From Aegilops tauschii subsp. strangulata (lineage: Eukaryota > Streptophyta > Magnoliopsida > Poales > Poaceae): a stretch of DNA of 64,000 nucleotides. Under the pieces are notes generated by a model. It was not told where the DNA came from. It made no database searches and saw nothing but the letters and a program-made list of their open reading frames with translations. Position 1 is the stretch's first letter; each line of letters opens with the position of its first letter. The position numbers were made by a program, and so were the translations under genes. Shown here in pieces: positions 12,042-22,304 of this stretch. Location: assembly GCF_002575655.3 (NCBI RefSeq), contig NC_053040.3:357366267-357430266 (forward strand), given 5' to 3'.

Positions 12042-12177
12042 TAATCACATAGTGATGTGAACTAGATTATTGACTCTAGTAAACTCTTTAGATGTTGGTC
12101 ACATGGTGATGTCACCAGTGAGTGTTAATCACATGGTGATGTGAACTAGATTATTGACTCTAGTGCAAGTGGGAGAC
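12042..12177 (+). repeat. Direct repeat and polypurine tract before the 3' LTR
   Basis: A ~38-bp segment containing GTGATGTGAACTAGATTATT is present at about 12042-12080 and 12127-12164. The purine-rich tract GCAAGTGGGAGAC (12165-12177) then abuts the 3' LTR and would prime plus-strand synthesis. Confidence 0.8.
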
Positions 12178-13899
12178 TGTTGGAAATATGCCCTAGAGGC
12201 AATAATAAATTGGTTATTATTATATTTCCTTATTCATGATAATCGTTTATTATCCATGCTAGAATTGTATTGATAGGAAACTCAGATACATGTGTGGATA
12301 CATAGACAACACCATGTCCCTAGTAAGCCTCTAGTTGACTAGCTCGTTGATCAATAGATGGTTACGGTTTCCTGACCATGGACATTGGATGTCGTTGATA
12401 ACGGGATCACATCATTAGGAGAATGATGTGATGGACAAGACCCAATCCTAAGCATAGCATAAAAGATCGTGTAGTTTCGTTTGCTAGAGCTTTTCCAATG
12501 TCAAGTATCTTTTCCTTAGACCATGAGATCGTGCAACTCCCGGATACCGTAGGAGTGCTTTGGGTGTGCCAAACGTCACAACGTAACTGGGTGACTATAA
12601 AGGTGCACTACGGGTATCTCCGAAAGTGTCTGTTGGGTTGGCACGGATCGAGACTGGGATTTGTCACTCCGTGTGACGGAGAGGTATCTCTGGGCCCACT
12701 CGGTAATGCATCATCATAATGAGCTCAATGTGACTAAGGCGTTAGTCACGGGATCATGCATTGCGGTACGAGTAAAGAGACTTGCCGGTAACGAGATTGA
12801 ACAAGGTATTGGGATACCGACGATCGAATCTCGGGCAAGTAACATACCGTTTGACAAAGGGAATTGCATACGGGATTGATTGAATCCTCGACACCGTGGT
12901 TCATCCGATGAGATCATCGTGGAACATGTGGGAGCCAACATGGGTATCCAGATCCCGCTGTTGGTTATTGACCGGAGAGGCGTCTCGGTCATGTCTGCAT
13001 GTCTCCCGAACCCGTAGGGTCTACACACTTAAGGTTCGGTGACGCTAGGGTTGTAGAGATATATGTATGCAGAAACCCGAAAGTTGTTCGGAGTCCCGGA
13101 TGAGATCCCGGATGTCACGAGAGGTTCCGGAATGGTCCGGAGGTGAAGAATTATATATAGGAAGTCAAGTTTCGGCCACCGGGAAAGTTTCGGGGGTTAC
13201 CGGTATTGTACCGGGACCACCGGAAGGGTCCCGGGGGTCCATCGGGTGGGGCCACCTATCCCGGAGGGCCCCATGGGCTGAAAGTGGAAGGGAACCAGCC
13301 CCTAGTGGGCTGGGCGGCCCCCCTTGGGCCTCCCCCCATGCGCCTAGGGTTGGGAACCCTAGGGTGGGGGACTTCCCCCTTGCCTTGGGGGGCAAGGCAC
13401 CCCTTTCCACCCCTTGGCCGCCGCCCCCCAACCCTAGATGGGTTTTGGCCGGCCACCCCTCCCAAGGGGGCCTATATAAAGGGGGGGGGAGGGAGGGCAG
13501 CAATCTACAGCCTTGGGCGCCTCCCTCCTCCCCTGCAACACCTCTATCTCTCTCGCAGAAGCTTGGCGAAGCCCTGCCGAAGACCCGCTACATCCACCAC
13601 CACGCCGTCGTGCTGCTGGATCTCCATCAACTTCTCCTTCCCCCTTGCTGGATCAAGAAGGAGGAGACGTCGCTGCACCGTACATGTGTTGAACGCGGAG
13701 GTGCCGTCCGTTCGGCACTCGGTCATCGGTGATTTGGATCACGGCGAGTACGACTCCGTCATCCACGTTCATTGGAACGCTTCCGCTCGCGATCTACAAG
13801 GGTATGTAGATGCACTCCTTTCCCCTCGTTGCTAGTAGACTCCATAGATGCATCTTGGTGAGCGTAGGAAAATTTTAAATTATGCTACGATTCCCAACA
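12178..13899 (+). repeat. 3' LTR of the Angela-type element
   Basis: 1,722 bp, near-identical to the 5' LTR. It retains the 32-bp segment 13623-13654 that the 5' copy lacks. TATA box at 13474-13480. Confidence 0.93.
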
Positions 13900-13904
13900 C
13901 TTCC

Positions 13905-14164
13905 TCCCCCTCCTCGTCCGGTTCCTGTGGGCGGTCTCTCCGTCGTTTCGGCCCCGGGCCGCCGTCGGAAGTTTGCGCCTGGAGGGCGCGGGCGGCTTCC
14001 CGGCGTCGTGGTGAAGGAGGATGGCTGGCGCCGCGTTTCCCATGGGCGTCGCCGTGCTGCGGCCTGGTCTTCGGTTCGGGGGCTCCTGGGCTCGGGTGGG
14101 GGCGGGTGGGGGGGGGGGGGGCGGTGGCTGTGGCTTCCTCTCCGTCCTCCCTTCCGGTGGTCCT
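13905..14164 (+). pseudogene. LINE-C ORF1 N-terminal region, continued
   Basis: The frame from 5356 continues here across the Angela target duplication. It gives a proline-rich linker, an Arg/Lys cluster (PGRRRKFAPGGRGR) and KEDGWRRVSHGRRRA. A 'DGW' motif with basic residues is usual between the N-terminus and the zinc knuckles of plant LINE ORF1. A run of Gs near 14108-14120 follows, where the frame becomes unreliable. Confidence 0.55.
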
Positions 14165-14445
14165 CCCCGCCTGTTCGCTCTCTGGGGGGTCGGCTCCGGA
14201 TCCGTCGGCGGTGCCGGCACCGGCGCCTGACCTAGATCTGGCGATGGGGTCGGTGGTCGGTACTGTGTCTGGGCTGTGGGCCCTTGTGCCGCTTGATGGG
14301 CCTGGTGGGCTTGGGTCGGTGCCTGCCCTGGCCTGCGTGTCCGTTTTCCCACCTCCCTTCCCTGGATTCTGGGCCGCAGATGGCCCAGGCCCACTCCCCC
14401 TCCCCCCTCAGCCCTCCCTGTTGGCCCGGGCCTGGCTCGGTCCGG

Positions 14446-14453
14446 TTATATAT
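14446..14453 (+). promoter_or_regulatory. TATA-like site in LINE-C unit 1
   Basis: GGTTATATATGGAT followed about 35 bp later by CTAGGGTTTC, a common start of plant 5' leaders, and by an ATG at 14597. The same arrangement recurs at 15950 (unit 2) and 17434 (unit 3), so each tandem unit carries a possible promoter. Confidence 0.45.
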
Positions 14454-14596
14454 GGATCCAGAAGGGGTCGGTTCCCCCATTTCTAGGGTTTCCTGCCTCC
14501 TCTTCCGATCTGCGTCGTCGCCGCCTCCCCATTCGCTTCTTCTCCAGATATGCTCCTCCTCCTCCCCTTTCCCGTTCGTTTGCGGCGGTGGTCGCG

Positions 14597-15640
14597 ATGG
14601 ATCATTCGCGCGGGTCCTCAAGCGAGGCCGTCTCCGGCCAGAAGCGTGGGCGTGACGGATCTGGCGAGGCGGCGGCGGATCTGGAGTATGAAGCTGCGCT
14701 GCGCTAAGCTCCAGGCATCGCTCGCTCCGGAGGCGGGGTCGACAGCGGCGGCGGCCGGCTCGTTCCTGCGCGCCTCTGTTTCCGAGCTGGCGGATCCCTC
14801 GCTGCCTCTGCCTGGTTCTTCTCCGGCCGTTGCTGATCCTTGGGAGCCGGCCGCTGCGGGTAGTCGGGCTGGTTCTTCTGGCCTGGTTCCGCCGCCTCCT
14901 CCGCATGGTGCTGCTCCCCAGGGTGGTGGTCCGGTGCGGGCTCCAGCGGTGGCTGGTGGGGGTCCGTCGCGCTTCGTCCTGCGGGGTGCGCCGGGGGCGC
15001 CGGTCCGCCGTTCCGTTGGCGCTGATGCTGGGCGGGGCGTCAGATCTGGGGCCAGCGCGGCTGGTGATGGTATTCTCCCCCTCCCCCTCATGGATCTGGT
15101 TGAGTTCCTCCTCAATCTCAGGTCGCCAACCCTACTCTCACCTGCTTTGCGTGCCACCGTCCTGGTGATTTTCAGTCCCGATGCCAAAACCCCCCCTTCT
15201 GCCTCATCTGTAGGGAAGATGGTCATCTCACTTTGGATTGTCAGAACCGTACCAAGCCTCCTGCCTTTGTCCATTATGGTCTTGGCCTTCCTGGGTGCTC
15301 CTTCTTCGCCTTAGATAGGGAGGTTCCTGCTGTTGCTCCTATTCCAGCGCTCTCCAACGTCGGCATCATTTCTGTCCAGTCCAAGCGCATCACACCCCAG
15401 GTCCTTCTCGACGAGCTCCAGCTGTGGGATGAGGGGGGGTGGGACTAGCAAATCCGTCAGCTTTCAGATTTTGAGTTTGCTGCGACTTTCCCCTCCAAGG
15501 AAAGCCTCCGGATGATCTCCTCCTGTACTAGCTTTACGTTGCCTCTGAATCAATTGGTTCTCTCGGTCAAGGCTGCATCTAATGGCTCCAAGGCTATCCT
15601 CCTCCCTGCCTGATGTATGGATTTTAGTTGATGATGTCCC
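14597..15640 (+). pseudogene. LINE-C ORF1 copy in unit 1 (zinc knuckle, DUF4283-like)
   Basis: Begins MDHSRGSSSEAVSGQKRGR and soon shifts frame near 14700; unit 2 has the same break, so it predates the duplication. A long Pro/Gly/Ala linker follows. One frame then reads CFACHRPGDFQSRC (a CCHC-like motif with Asp at the His position) and CLICREDGHLTLDC at 15200-15241, a perfect C-x2-C-x4-H-x4-C zinc knuckle. After an in-frame TAG at 15446 the frame continues as FEFAATFPSKESLRMIS and ends near VWILVDDVPP, like the start of a DUF4283 domain. Role by family: ORF1 binds the LINE RNA. This copy is cut off by the next unit. Confidence 0.65.
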
Positions 15641-15668
15641 TCCTGTGTTGTCCCTCCTGTGTTGCGTT

Positions 15669-17159
15669 CCCCGCCTGTTCGCTCTCTGGGGGGTCGGCTC
15701 CGGATCCGTCGGTGGCGCCGGCGCCGGCGCCTGACCTAGATCTGGCGATGGGGTTGGTGGTCGGTACTGTGTCTGGGCTGTGGGCCCTTGTGCCGCTTGA
15801 TGGGCCTGGTGGGCTTGGGTCGGTGCCTGCCCTGGCCTGCGTGTCCGTTTTCCCACCTCCCTTCCCTGGATTCTGGGCCGCAGATGGCCCAGGCCCACTC
15901 CCCCTCCCCCCTCAGCCCTCCCTGTTGGCCCGGGCCTGGCTCGGTCCGGTTATATATGGATTCGGATGGGGTCGGTTCCCCCATTTCTAGGGTTTCCTGC
16001 CTCCTCTTCCGATCTGCATCGTCGCCGCCTCCCCATTCGCTTCTTCTCCAGATATGCTCCTCCTCCTTCCCTTTCCCATTCGTTTGCGGTGGTGGTCGCG
16101 ATGGATCATTCGCGCGGGTCCTCAAGAGAGGCCGTCTCCGGCCAGAAGCGTGGGCGTGACGGATCTGGCGAGGCGGCGGCGGATCTGGAGTATGAAGCTG
16201 CGCTGCGCTAAGCTCCAGGCGTCGCTCGCTCCGGAGGCGGGGTCGACAGCGGCGGCGGCCGGCTCGTTCCCGCGCGCCTCTGTTTCCGAGCTGGCGGATC
16301 CCTCGCTGCCTCTGCCTGGTTCTTCTCCGGCCGTTGCTGATCCTTGGGAGCCGGCCGCTGCGGGTAGTCGGGCTGGTTCTTCTGGCCCGGTTCCGCCGCC
16401 TCCTCCGCATGGTGCTGCTCCCCAGGGTGGTGGTCCGGTGCGGGCTCCAGCGGTGGCTGGTGGGGGTCCGTCGCGCTTCATCCTGCGGGGTGCGGCGGGG
16501 GCGCCGGTCCGCTGTCCCGTTGGCGCTGATGCTGGGCGGGGCGTCAGATCTGGGGCCAGCGCGGCTGGTGATGGTATTCTCCCCTTCCCCCTCATGGATC
16601 TGGTTGAGTTCCTCCTCAATCTCAGGTCGCCAACCCTACTCTCACCTGCTTTGCGTGCCACCGTCCCGGTGATTTTCAGTCCCGATGCCAAAACCCCCCC
16701 TTCTGCCTCATTCTGTAGGGAAGATGGTCATCTCACTGTGGATTGTCAGAACCGTACAAAGCCTCCTGCCTTTGTCCATTATGGTCTTGGCCTTCCTGGG
16801 TGCTCCTTCTTCGCCTTAGATAGGGAGGTTCCTGCTGTTGCTCCTATTCCAGCGCTCTCCAACGTCGGCATCATTTCTGTCCAGTCCAAACGCATCACAC
16901 CCCAGGTCCTTCTCGACGAGCTCCGGCTGTGGGATGAGGGGGGGTGGGACTAGCAAATCCGTCAGCTTTCAGATTTTGAGTTTGCTGCGACTTTCCCCTC
17001 CAAGGAAAGCCTCCGGATGATCTCCTTCTGTACTAGCTTTACGTTGCCTCTGAATCAATTGGTTCTCTCGGTCAAGGCTGCATCTAATGGCTCCAAGGCT
17101 ATCCTCCTCCCTGCCTGATGTATGGATTTTAGTTGATGATGTCCCTCCTGTGTTGCGTT
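15669..17159 (+). repeat. LINE-C tandem unit 2 (~1,491 bp)
   Basis: Nearly identical to unit 1 with scattered substitutions, one inserted T in the second zinc knuckle, and no 14-bp end duplication. The length difference of 13 bp is explained by those two changes. Confidence 0.9.
16101..17132 (+). pseudogene. LINE-C ORF1 copy in unit 2
   Basis: Same layout as the unit-1 copy, starting at the ATG of MDHSRGSSREAVSGQKRGR. The inserted T in the codons between the first two cysteines and the rest of the second zinc knuckle (about 16711) shifts the frame. By chance this joins the upstream linker frame to the downstream half of the knuckle (FCREDGHLTVDC) in one long frame. It is not an intact ORF1. 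Confidence 0.65.
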
Positions 17160-17537
17160 CCCCGCCTGTTCGCTCTCTGGGGGGTCGGCTCCGGATCCGT
17201 CGGCGGCGCCGGCGCCTGACCTAGATCTGGCGATGGGGTCGGTGGTCGGTACTGTGTCTGGGCTGTGGGCCCTTGTGCCGCTTGATGGGCCTGGTGGGCT
17301 TGGGTCGGTGCCTGCCCTGGCCTGCGTGTCCGTTTTCCCACCTCCCTTCCCTGGATTCTGGGCCGCGGATGGCCCAGGCCCACTCCCCCTCCCTCTCAGC
17401 CCTCCCTGTTGGCCCGGGCCTGGCTCGGTCTGGTTATATATGGATCCGGAAGGGGTCGGTTCCCCCATTTCTAGGGTTTCCTGCCTCCTCTTCCGATCTG
17501 CGTCGTCGCCGCCTCCCCATTCGCTTCTTCTCCAGAT
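17160..17537 (+). repeat. LINE-C tandem unit 3, truncated
   Basis: Repeats the first ~378 bp of the unit, with TATA-like TTATATAT at 17434-17441 and the CTAGGGTTTC leader. It then diverges at TTCTCCAGATATGCTCC, where units 1 and 2 go on into the ORF1 front and this one jumps to the ORF1 tail. Confidence 0.85.
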
Positions 17538-18470
17538 ATGCTCCCGGAGGATTCTATGCATGGCAATGATCAGCGCTTTACCCAGTCAGAGTGGGACGGG
17601 ATCTCTCCAAAAGACCAGGACCTGCTGAAGGAGAATGCTCCAGTCGGCCGGGGGGCTAATGATTTGTTGCCGGACTCGGTTGGAGGGGCTGCTGCTTCTG
17701 GTGGGGCGAAGGGAACACCATTTTCGGTGGTGTGCTCTAACCTTCCAGCCCGCCCTGCCTCTCCATCCCTCTCAGGCATTGAAGACTTGCCCCTGGCCGG
17801 CCCCTTAGCCTCCAAGAAGAAGAAGAAGTCGCCGGTCAAGAAATACTCTGCTAAAAGCAGGGCGTCTGGTGATTCAAGGTAGTCTGCGGCTGGGCTCTGC
17901 CGCAGGCTGGATGCTGACATGGGTACGGCCTCGGGCTCGTCTTCTGCTGCGGCGTCTCCCTGCCGTGTTCGTCCTGCGCCGTTGTGCTCGCCGTCATACA
18001 CGGCCCGCAAGAGCGGTCGCGTCTCCAACAGCGGCGAGCGAGTGGCTGATCGGGCCGCTCGGCGCGCTGCGACTCGGGATCTGCCTCCTTCAGGTTCGCG
18101 TCCATGCCCCCCCTCTTCTAACCCCGATGTTCATTCTCCTATTCGTTTAGTGCTTCCGTCTCAATCTGATGATCATTTGCTTAGTATTTTAGATGATGTG
18201 GGTATTTGCTTTGACGCTAGTTTGGGTTCTCCTTCTTCATTGCTTGGCATTATTAGGGCTAATGAAATAGCTCAGGCTAACATCGCTAAAGCCAAGGAGG
18301 CTGGGCTGGGATCGATTGCCCCACTGGTTGTGGCCGGTGGGGATGAGGGGGGATCTGACAGGAGTCAGGCTCCCCTGGCTATTTCTAAACGTGGGGCTGG
18401 GAAATGTGCTAAATCCTGCAAGGCTCCTAGCAGGTCGAGCCTTCGAATTAAAAACCTCTCTTTTAGATGA
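17538..18470 (+). pseudogene. LINE-C ORF1 C-terminal part
   Basis: Opens ATG CTC CCG GAG and reads in one frame to the TGA at 18468-18470, with one internal TAG at 17880-17882. The product is hydrophilic, with a lysine run (ASKKKKKSPVKK) and Ser/Arg-rich stretches and no recognisable fold. Because unit 3 brings the promoter-like leader straight to this ATG, it may be the transcribed ORF1 of the present copy. It lacks the zinc knuckles. Its stop overlaps the ORF2 start as ATGA. Confidence 0.6.
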
Positions 18471-21400
18471 AGGCTCTATTTTGGAATATTAGGGGTTTCG
18501 GCGCTAGGGGGCGTAGGGACCAGCTAAAAGACTTGGTTCGTTCTGAAAATGTTGATATCATTGGTCTTGTCGAGACTCTCAAACCCTCCTTCTCCCCAAA
18601 TGAACTCTCTGCCGTTTCTGGGACCGATAGATTCGATTGGAACTTTGTGGCTCCTGTTGGTCATTCGGGTGGTATTCTTCTTGGCACTAAGAAAGATGTT
18701 TTTGATTTTGTCGCTTTTGACCATGGCATTTTTTGGGCTAGCACGGTGGTTTCTCACCAAATCCTTAATTCTTTACTAGAAATTATGGTGGTATATGGTC
18801 CGGCTGACCATTCTATGTCATATATTTTTCTGGATGAACTTCGTAATAAAATTGAATCTTGTGAGTTACCGCTAATGATTGGGGGAGACTTCAATTTGAT
18901 GCGCTACCCTTCGGATAAGAGTTCCTCTAAATTCTCGTGGCCGCTGGCCGACGCGTTCAATGCTTTCATCAGAGACACGGCGATTCGTGAAATTCCTAGG
19001 GTCGGGGCCCGTTACACCTGGACGAATCGCCAAACATCTCCCATTCGTTCAGTCCTTGATCGGGTTTTCTTGTGTCCTAGTTGGGATTCGTTGTTTCCCC
19101 GTGTCATTCTTAGAGCCCTGGCTATAGTGGGCTCGGATCACTCCCCTATGATTCTTGATGATGGTACTCATTCGGTTGCCTTCCCGAGGTTTCAGTTCGA
19201 TGCCTCCTGGCTCCATGTTGAGGGTTTTGCTGACTTGATTGCGCAAAAGATTTCGTCCTTCCTATCTTCTAACCGCCGATCTTTTGGTCCGATGGACGAC
19301 TGGCATCAGTGCTCCTATTTTATTCGTAGATTCCTTCAGGGTTGGTCTAAAAATCACTATGCTGAGTCAAGGCGTGACAAAGTTAGGCTGGCTGCTCAAA
19401 TTGATGTGCTTGATGCTCGCGTGGACAACTTAGGCCTCTCCCCGGCCGAGTGGCAGATCCGGTACGGTCTTGAAGAGGCACTTTTGGGTATTCATCGTCA
19501 GGAGGAAGTGTATTGGAAGCAAAGAGGCACTATTAATTGGACTTTAAAGGGTGACTCGCCCATGGCCTATTTCTTTGCCATCGCGAACGGTAGACGTCGG
19601 CGATGTCTGATCGAGAGCCTCCTTATCAATGGCGTCAAGGTTTCTGACCAATCTGTGATTATGCGACATGTGGTTCAATTCTTCTCTACTCTTTTATCTG
19701 CTAAACCCGAGGTGGGTTTTAGGTTGGCGCCTACCTTTTGGTCTCCCCTCGAACAGATTTCAAGCGATGAAAACGAGGGATTGATGATTCCCCCTTCTGA
19801 AGAGGAGATCTTCGATGCGATCCGAACTGCCAATTCTAACGCGGCTTCCGGGCCTGATGGCTTCTCCATCCCTTTCTTTAGGCAGTTCTAGCCTCAGTTA
19901 AAAGGCCTCATTCAGGCAATTATTCAAGGTTTTTGGCTGGGAACTGTTGACATCTCTAGATTGAATTACGCGGTGCTCACTCTCATTCCTAAGGTCAGAG
20001 GTGCTGACTTGATCTCCCAGTTTAGGCCCATTGCCTTAATTAACAACTTTGCGAAGATCCCGGCTAAGGGTCAGGCTTCAAGGCTTTCTCCGATCGCCCA
20101 TCGCGTCATTAGCCCTTTCCAATCGGCATTTATAAAGGGTAGATTTATTCTGGATGGTGTTCTATGCTTGCATGAGATTGTCCATGACTTGCGGACCAAG
20201 GGCACTAAGGCAGTGGTTCTTAAACTTGACTTCGAGAAGGACTATGACTCGGTGAGCTGGAATTTTCTTTGCCAAGTCCTTCTTGCTAAAGGTTTCGAGG
20301 GTGCGGTGGTTCACCGTCTTATGTAGCTCGTCTCGGGAGGGCACACGGCTGTGGCGGTTAATGGGCAGATTAGTAATTTCTTTGCTAACGGTAGGGGCCT
20401 TAGACAAGGAGACCCGGCGTCCCCCCTTCTCTTTAACTTCGTTGCGGATGCTCTTTCCCATATCCTTTCTCGTGCAGCTAGTGCTGGTCACATTACACCT
20501 GTTAGCTCTCACTTGATACCCAATGACATCACTCATCTTCAATACGCGGACGACACCATTATTATGGTTGAACTTAATGAGGCCAGTCTCACGAACCTGA
20601 AATCCCTTCTCCTATGCTTTGAAGCGCTATCGGGTCTTAAAATTAACTTTTCAAAGAGCGAAGTAATTGTGACTGGGGTACCCGACTCTGAAGCTCAGAG
20701 AGTGGCGCATCTTCTGAACTGCTCCCTTGGTTCTTACCCTTTCAAATAACTGGGCCTCCCAATCTCCCCTCTCAAGCTATTGGCAAAAGACTTTGCCCCG
20801 ACAGTGACTAAAGTAGGGAACAAAGTCCTGCCGTGGAGAGGACGTTATAATTCTCACGCGGGCAAGGTTGCCCTCACTAATGCGTGCCTCTCCTCCCTTC
20901 CGATGTTCCTAATGGGCTTTTATCTCCTGTCCAGAGGGACTCACGCTGGTTTCGACAAGCATAGGGGTGCTTTTTACTGGAACTCCTCTGACAATAAGCG
21001 CAAATATAGGATGGTTAAGTGGGATCTAATATGTAGGCCTAAGAACATGGGGGGCTTAGGCATCATTAACACGATGGTCATGAACAAGTGCCTCATGATA
21101 AAATGGTGGTGGAAAATTATGTTCCTCGAGGAGCGCCCCCTCTGGCTATCTCTTCTCAAAGCCAAGTATTTCCCCTCCTCGAGCCCCATGTTCGCCTCTT
21201 CCTTAGGTGGTTCTCAGTTTTGGCACCAGCTTGTGAAAGTTCGCCCGATATTTCGGTCCCTCGTTAAGTTTGTAGTTAGGAATGGTAAGTCCACTCGCTT
21301 TTGGTTAGATTGGTGGGTTGGGGATACCACTCTTGTGGTGGCCTACCCGACCCTATTCTCGTATTGCTCTGCTCCCGAGATCTCTATCTTTGAGCTCTCG

Positions 21401-22120
21401 GCTCACAATTGGGACCTTGACTTCCGGCGAACCCTTTCTCCTGTGGAGTTGGATGTTTGGCAACGTCTTACTGCCTGCTTCCCCTTGCTCTCAGAGGAAG
21501 ATGACTCGGTTGTCTGGCCTCACTCTTCTTCGGGTCATTTCTCTGTTAAGTCTGTGTACGCCAAACTTATCTCGGGTGCCCATACAGTGAAATTCAAGGA
21601 TATTTGGTCGGCACGTATTCCTCCTAAGATAAAATTTTTCTTGTGGCAAGCCTTCCGTCGTAAACTCCCTGCGGCTGATCAAATTAGGAAGAGGAACGGG
21701 CCGGGCTCTGATAGATGTGCTTTATGTGGGGCTCTTGAAAACACCGAGCACATATTTTTTCATTGCTCATTGGCTAAATTCCTTTGGAGTTGTATTAGAC
21801 ATTGGCTTCATGTTAATTGGAATCCATCTTCCTTCGAGGACCTGCAGCGCTGTGTCAGTACTTTATCAGGCCGGTCTAAGAGGGTATTCTGGGTTGGTTG
21901 GGCAGCGATTTGTTGGTCGCTGTGGACTACTAGAAACAAGTTCACTATCGAGCATATTTTTTCGGCTAACCCTGTGAATTGCCTATTTAAAGCCAATGTC
22001 TTTTTGCAGCAGTGGAGATCATTGACTAAGGAAGTGGACTTAGAGGCTTTCGACGACATGTTATCTAAGATGAGATCTACGGCTTCTTCCCTGCTACGGC
22101 GATCTAGGAGGATGGCTTAA
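18467..22120 (+). pseudogene. LINE-C ORF2: endonuclease, reverse transcriptase, zf-RVT
   Basis: One frame of 1,217 codons broken by three in-frame stops only: TAG at codon 475, TAG at 620, TAA at 761. No frameshift is seen. The N-terminal endonuclease/exonuclease/phosphatase domain shows WNIRGFG, GGDFN (139-143) and SDH (223-225), the residues that nick target DNA. The reverse transcriptase starts near codon 440; it has FRPIALIN, LKLDFEKDYDSV, GLRQGDPASPLLF and the catalytic YADD at 693-696. A zinc-binding zf-RVT domain with CALC (1084-1087) and EHIFFHC follows. There is no RNase H domain, unlike LINE-A and LINE-B. Codon 475 (context F*PQL) and codon 620 look like Trp TGG changed to TAG. The start overlaps the ORF1 stop (ATGA), suggesting coupled or reinitiated translation. 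Confidence 0.9.
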
Positions 22121-22291
22121 TCTCCTGTTCTTTTGGACTCTAGGCTGGCCTGCGTGCCATGTTTGGCTGGTTGCCATGTACTCGTACTTCTTAAACTTTG
22201 CTCTGTTTCTGTGATGTTTGGTTGGCTGTGTCGTGACTCTTCCTGGTGGCTTTATTTATAAAGTAGGGCGTATGCCTTTTCTCTAAAAAAA
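22121..22291 (+). other. LINE-C 3' UTR and A-tail
   Basis: Short 3' UTR ending in TTTCTCT followed by eight As at about 22285-22292, then the right target duplication 22292-22304 (the boundary A is shared). The very short 3' UTR and A-tail fit L1-clade plant LINEs. Confidence 0.8.
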
Positions 22292-22304
22292 AGAAACCCT
22301 GCAT

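Larger units (their letters stand above)
5357..13899 (+). mobile_element. Angela/BARE-type Copia LTR retrotransposon (RLC)
   Basis: 8,543 bp with two LTRs (5357-7046 and 12178-13899) that begin TGTTGGAAATATGCCC and end CCCAACA, a primer-binding site at 7048, a purine-rich tract ending at 12177, and the 5-bp target duplication CTTCC at 5352-5356 and 13900-13904. The start of the LTR is that of the abundant Angela/WIS/BARE families of Triticeae. The internal domain is heavily decayed. The LTRs differ at scattered bases, so the insertion is not recent. Confidence 0.93.
14165..15668 (+). repeat. LINE-C tandem unit 1 (~1,504 bp)
   Basis: First of two complete direct repeats plus one partial. Each starts at CCCCGCCTGTTCGCTCTCTG and runs through a TATA-like site, a leader with CTAGGGTTTC, the ATG of an ORF1-like frame, two zinc-knuckle motifs and a DUF4283-like stretch. 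Unit 1 ends with a 14-bp local duplication (TCCCTCCTGTGTTG) absent from unit 2. Confidence 0.9.
5103..22291 (+). mobile_element. LINE-C, full-length-like L1-clade retrotransposon, interrupted
   Basis: A plus-strand non-LTR retrotransposon about 8.6 kb long once the nested Angela element and one target copy are removed. Order: ORF1 N-terminal-like region (5103-5356 and 13905-14164), two complete and one partial copy of a ~1.5-kb promoter/ORF1 unit (14165-17537), ORF1 tail (17538-18470), ORF2 (18467-22120), short 3' UTR and A8 tail. A 13-bp imperfect target duplication flanks it. It sits in the RNase H region of LINE-B, in the opposite orientation. Confidence 0.85.

Noticed and set aside
12498..13835. 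Several open frames (up to 221 codons) in the Angela 3' LTR, also in the 5' LTR at 5677-6982
   Set aside because: They lie wholly inside LTR sequence, which is non-coding, and recur in both LTRs only because the LTRs are copies.
14232..17561. Long minus-strand frames (up to 224 codons) opposite the LINE-C tandem units
   Set aside because: High GC and low stop density give shadow frames. They duplicate with the unit and show no family features, while the plus strand has zinc knuckles.
18524..18760. Minus-strand and alternative-frame ORFs over LINE-C ORF2
   Set aside because: Shadows of the endonuclease and reverse transcriptase frame.
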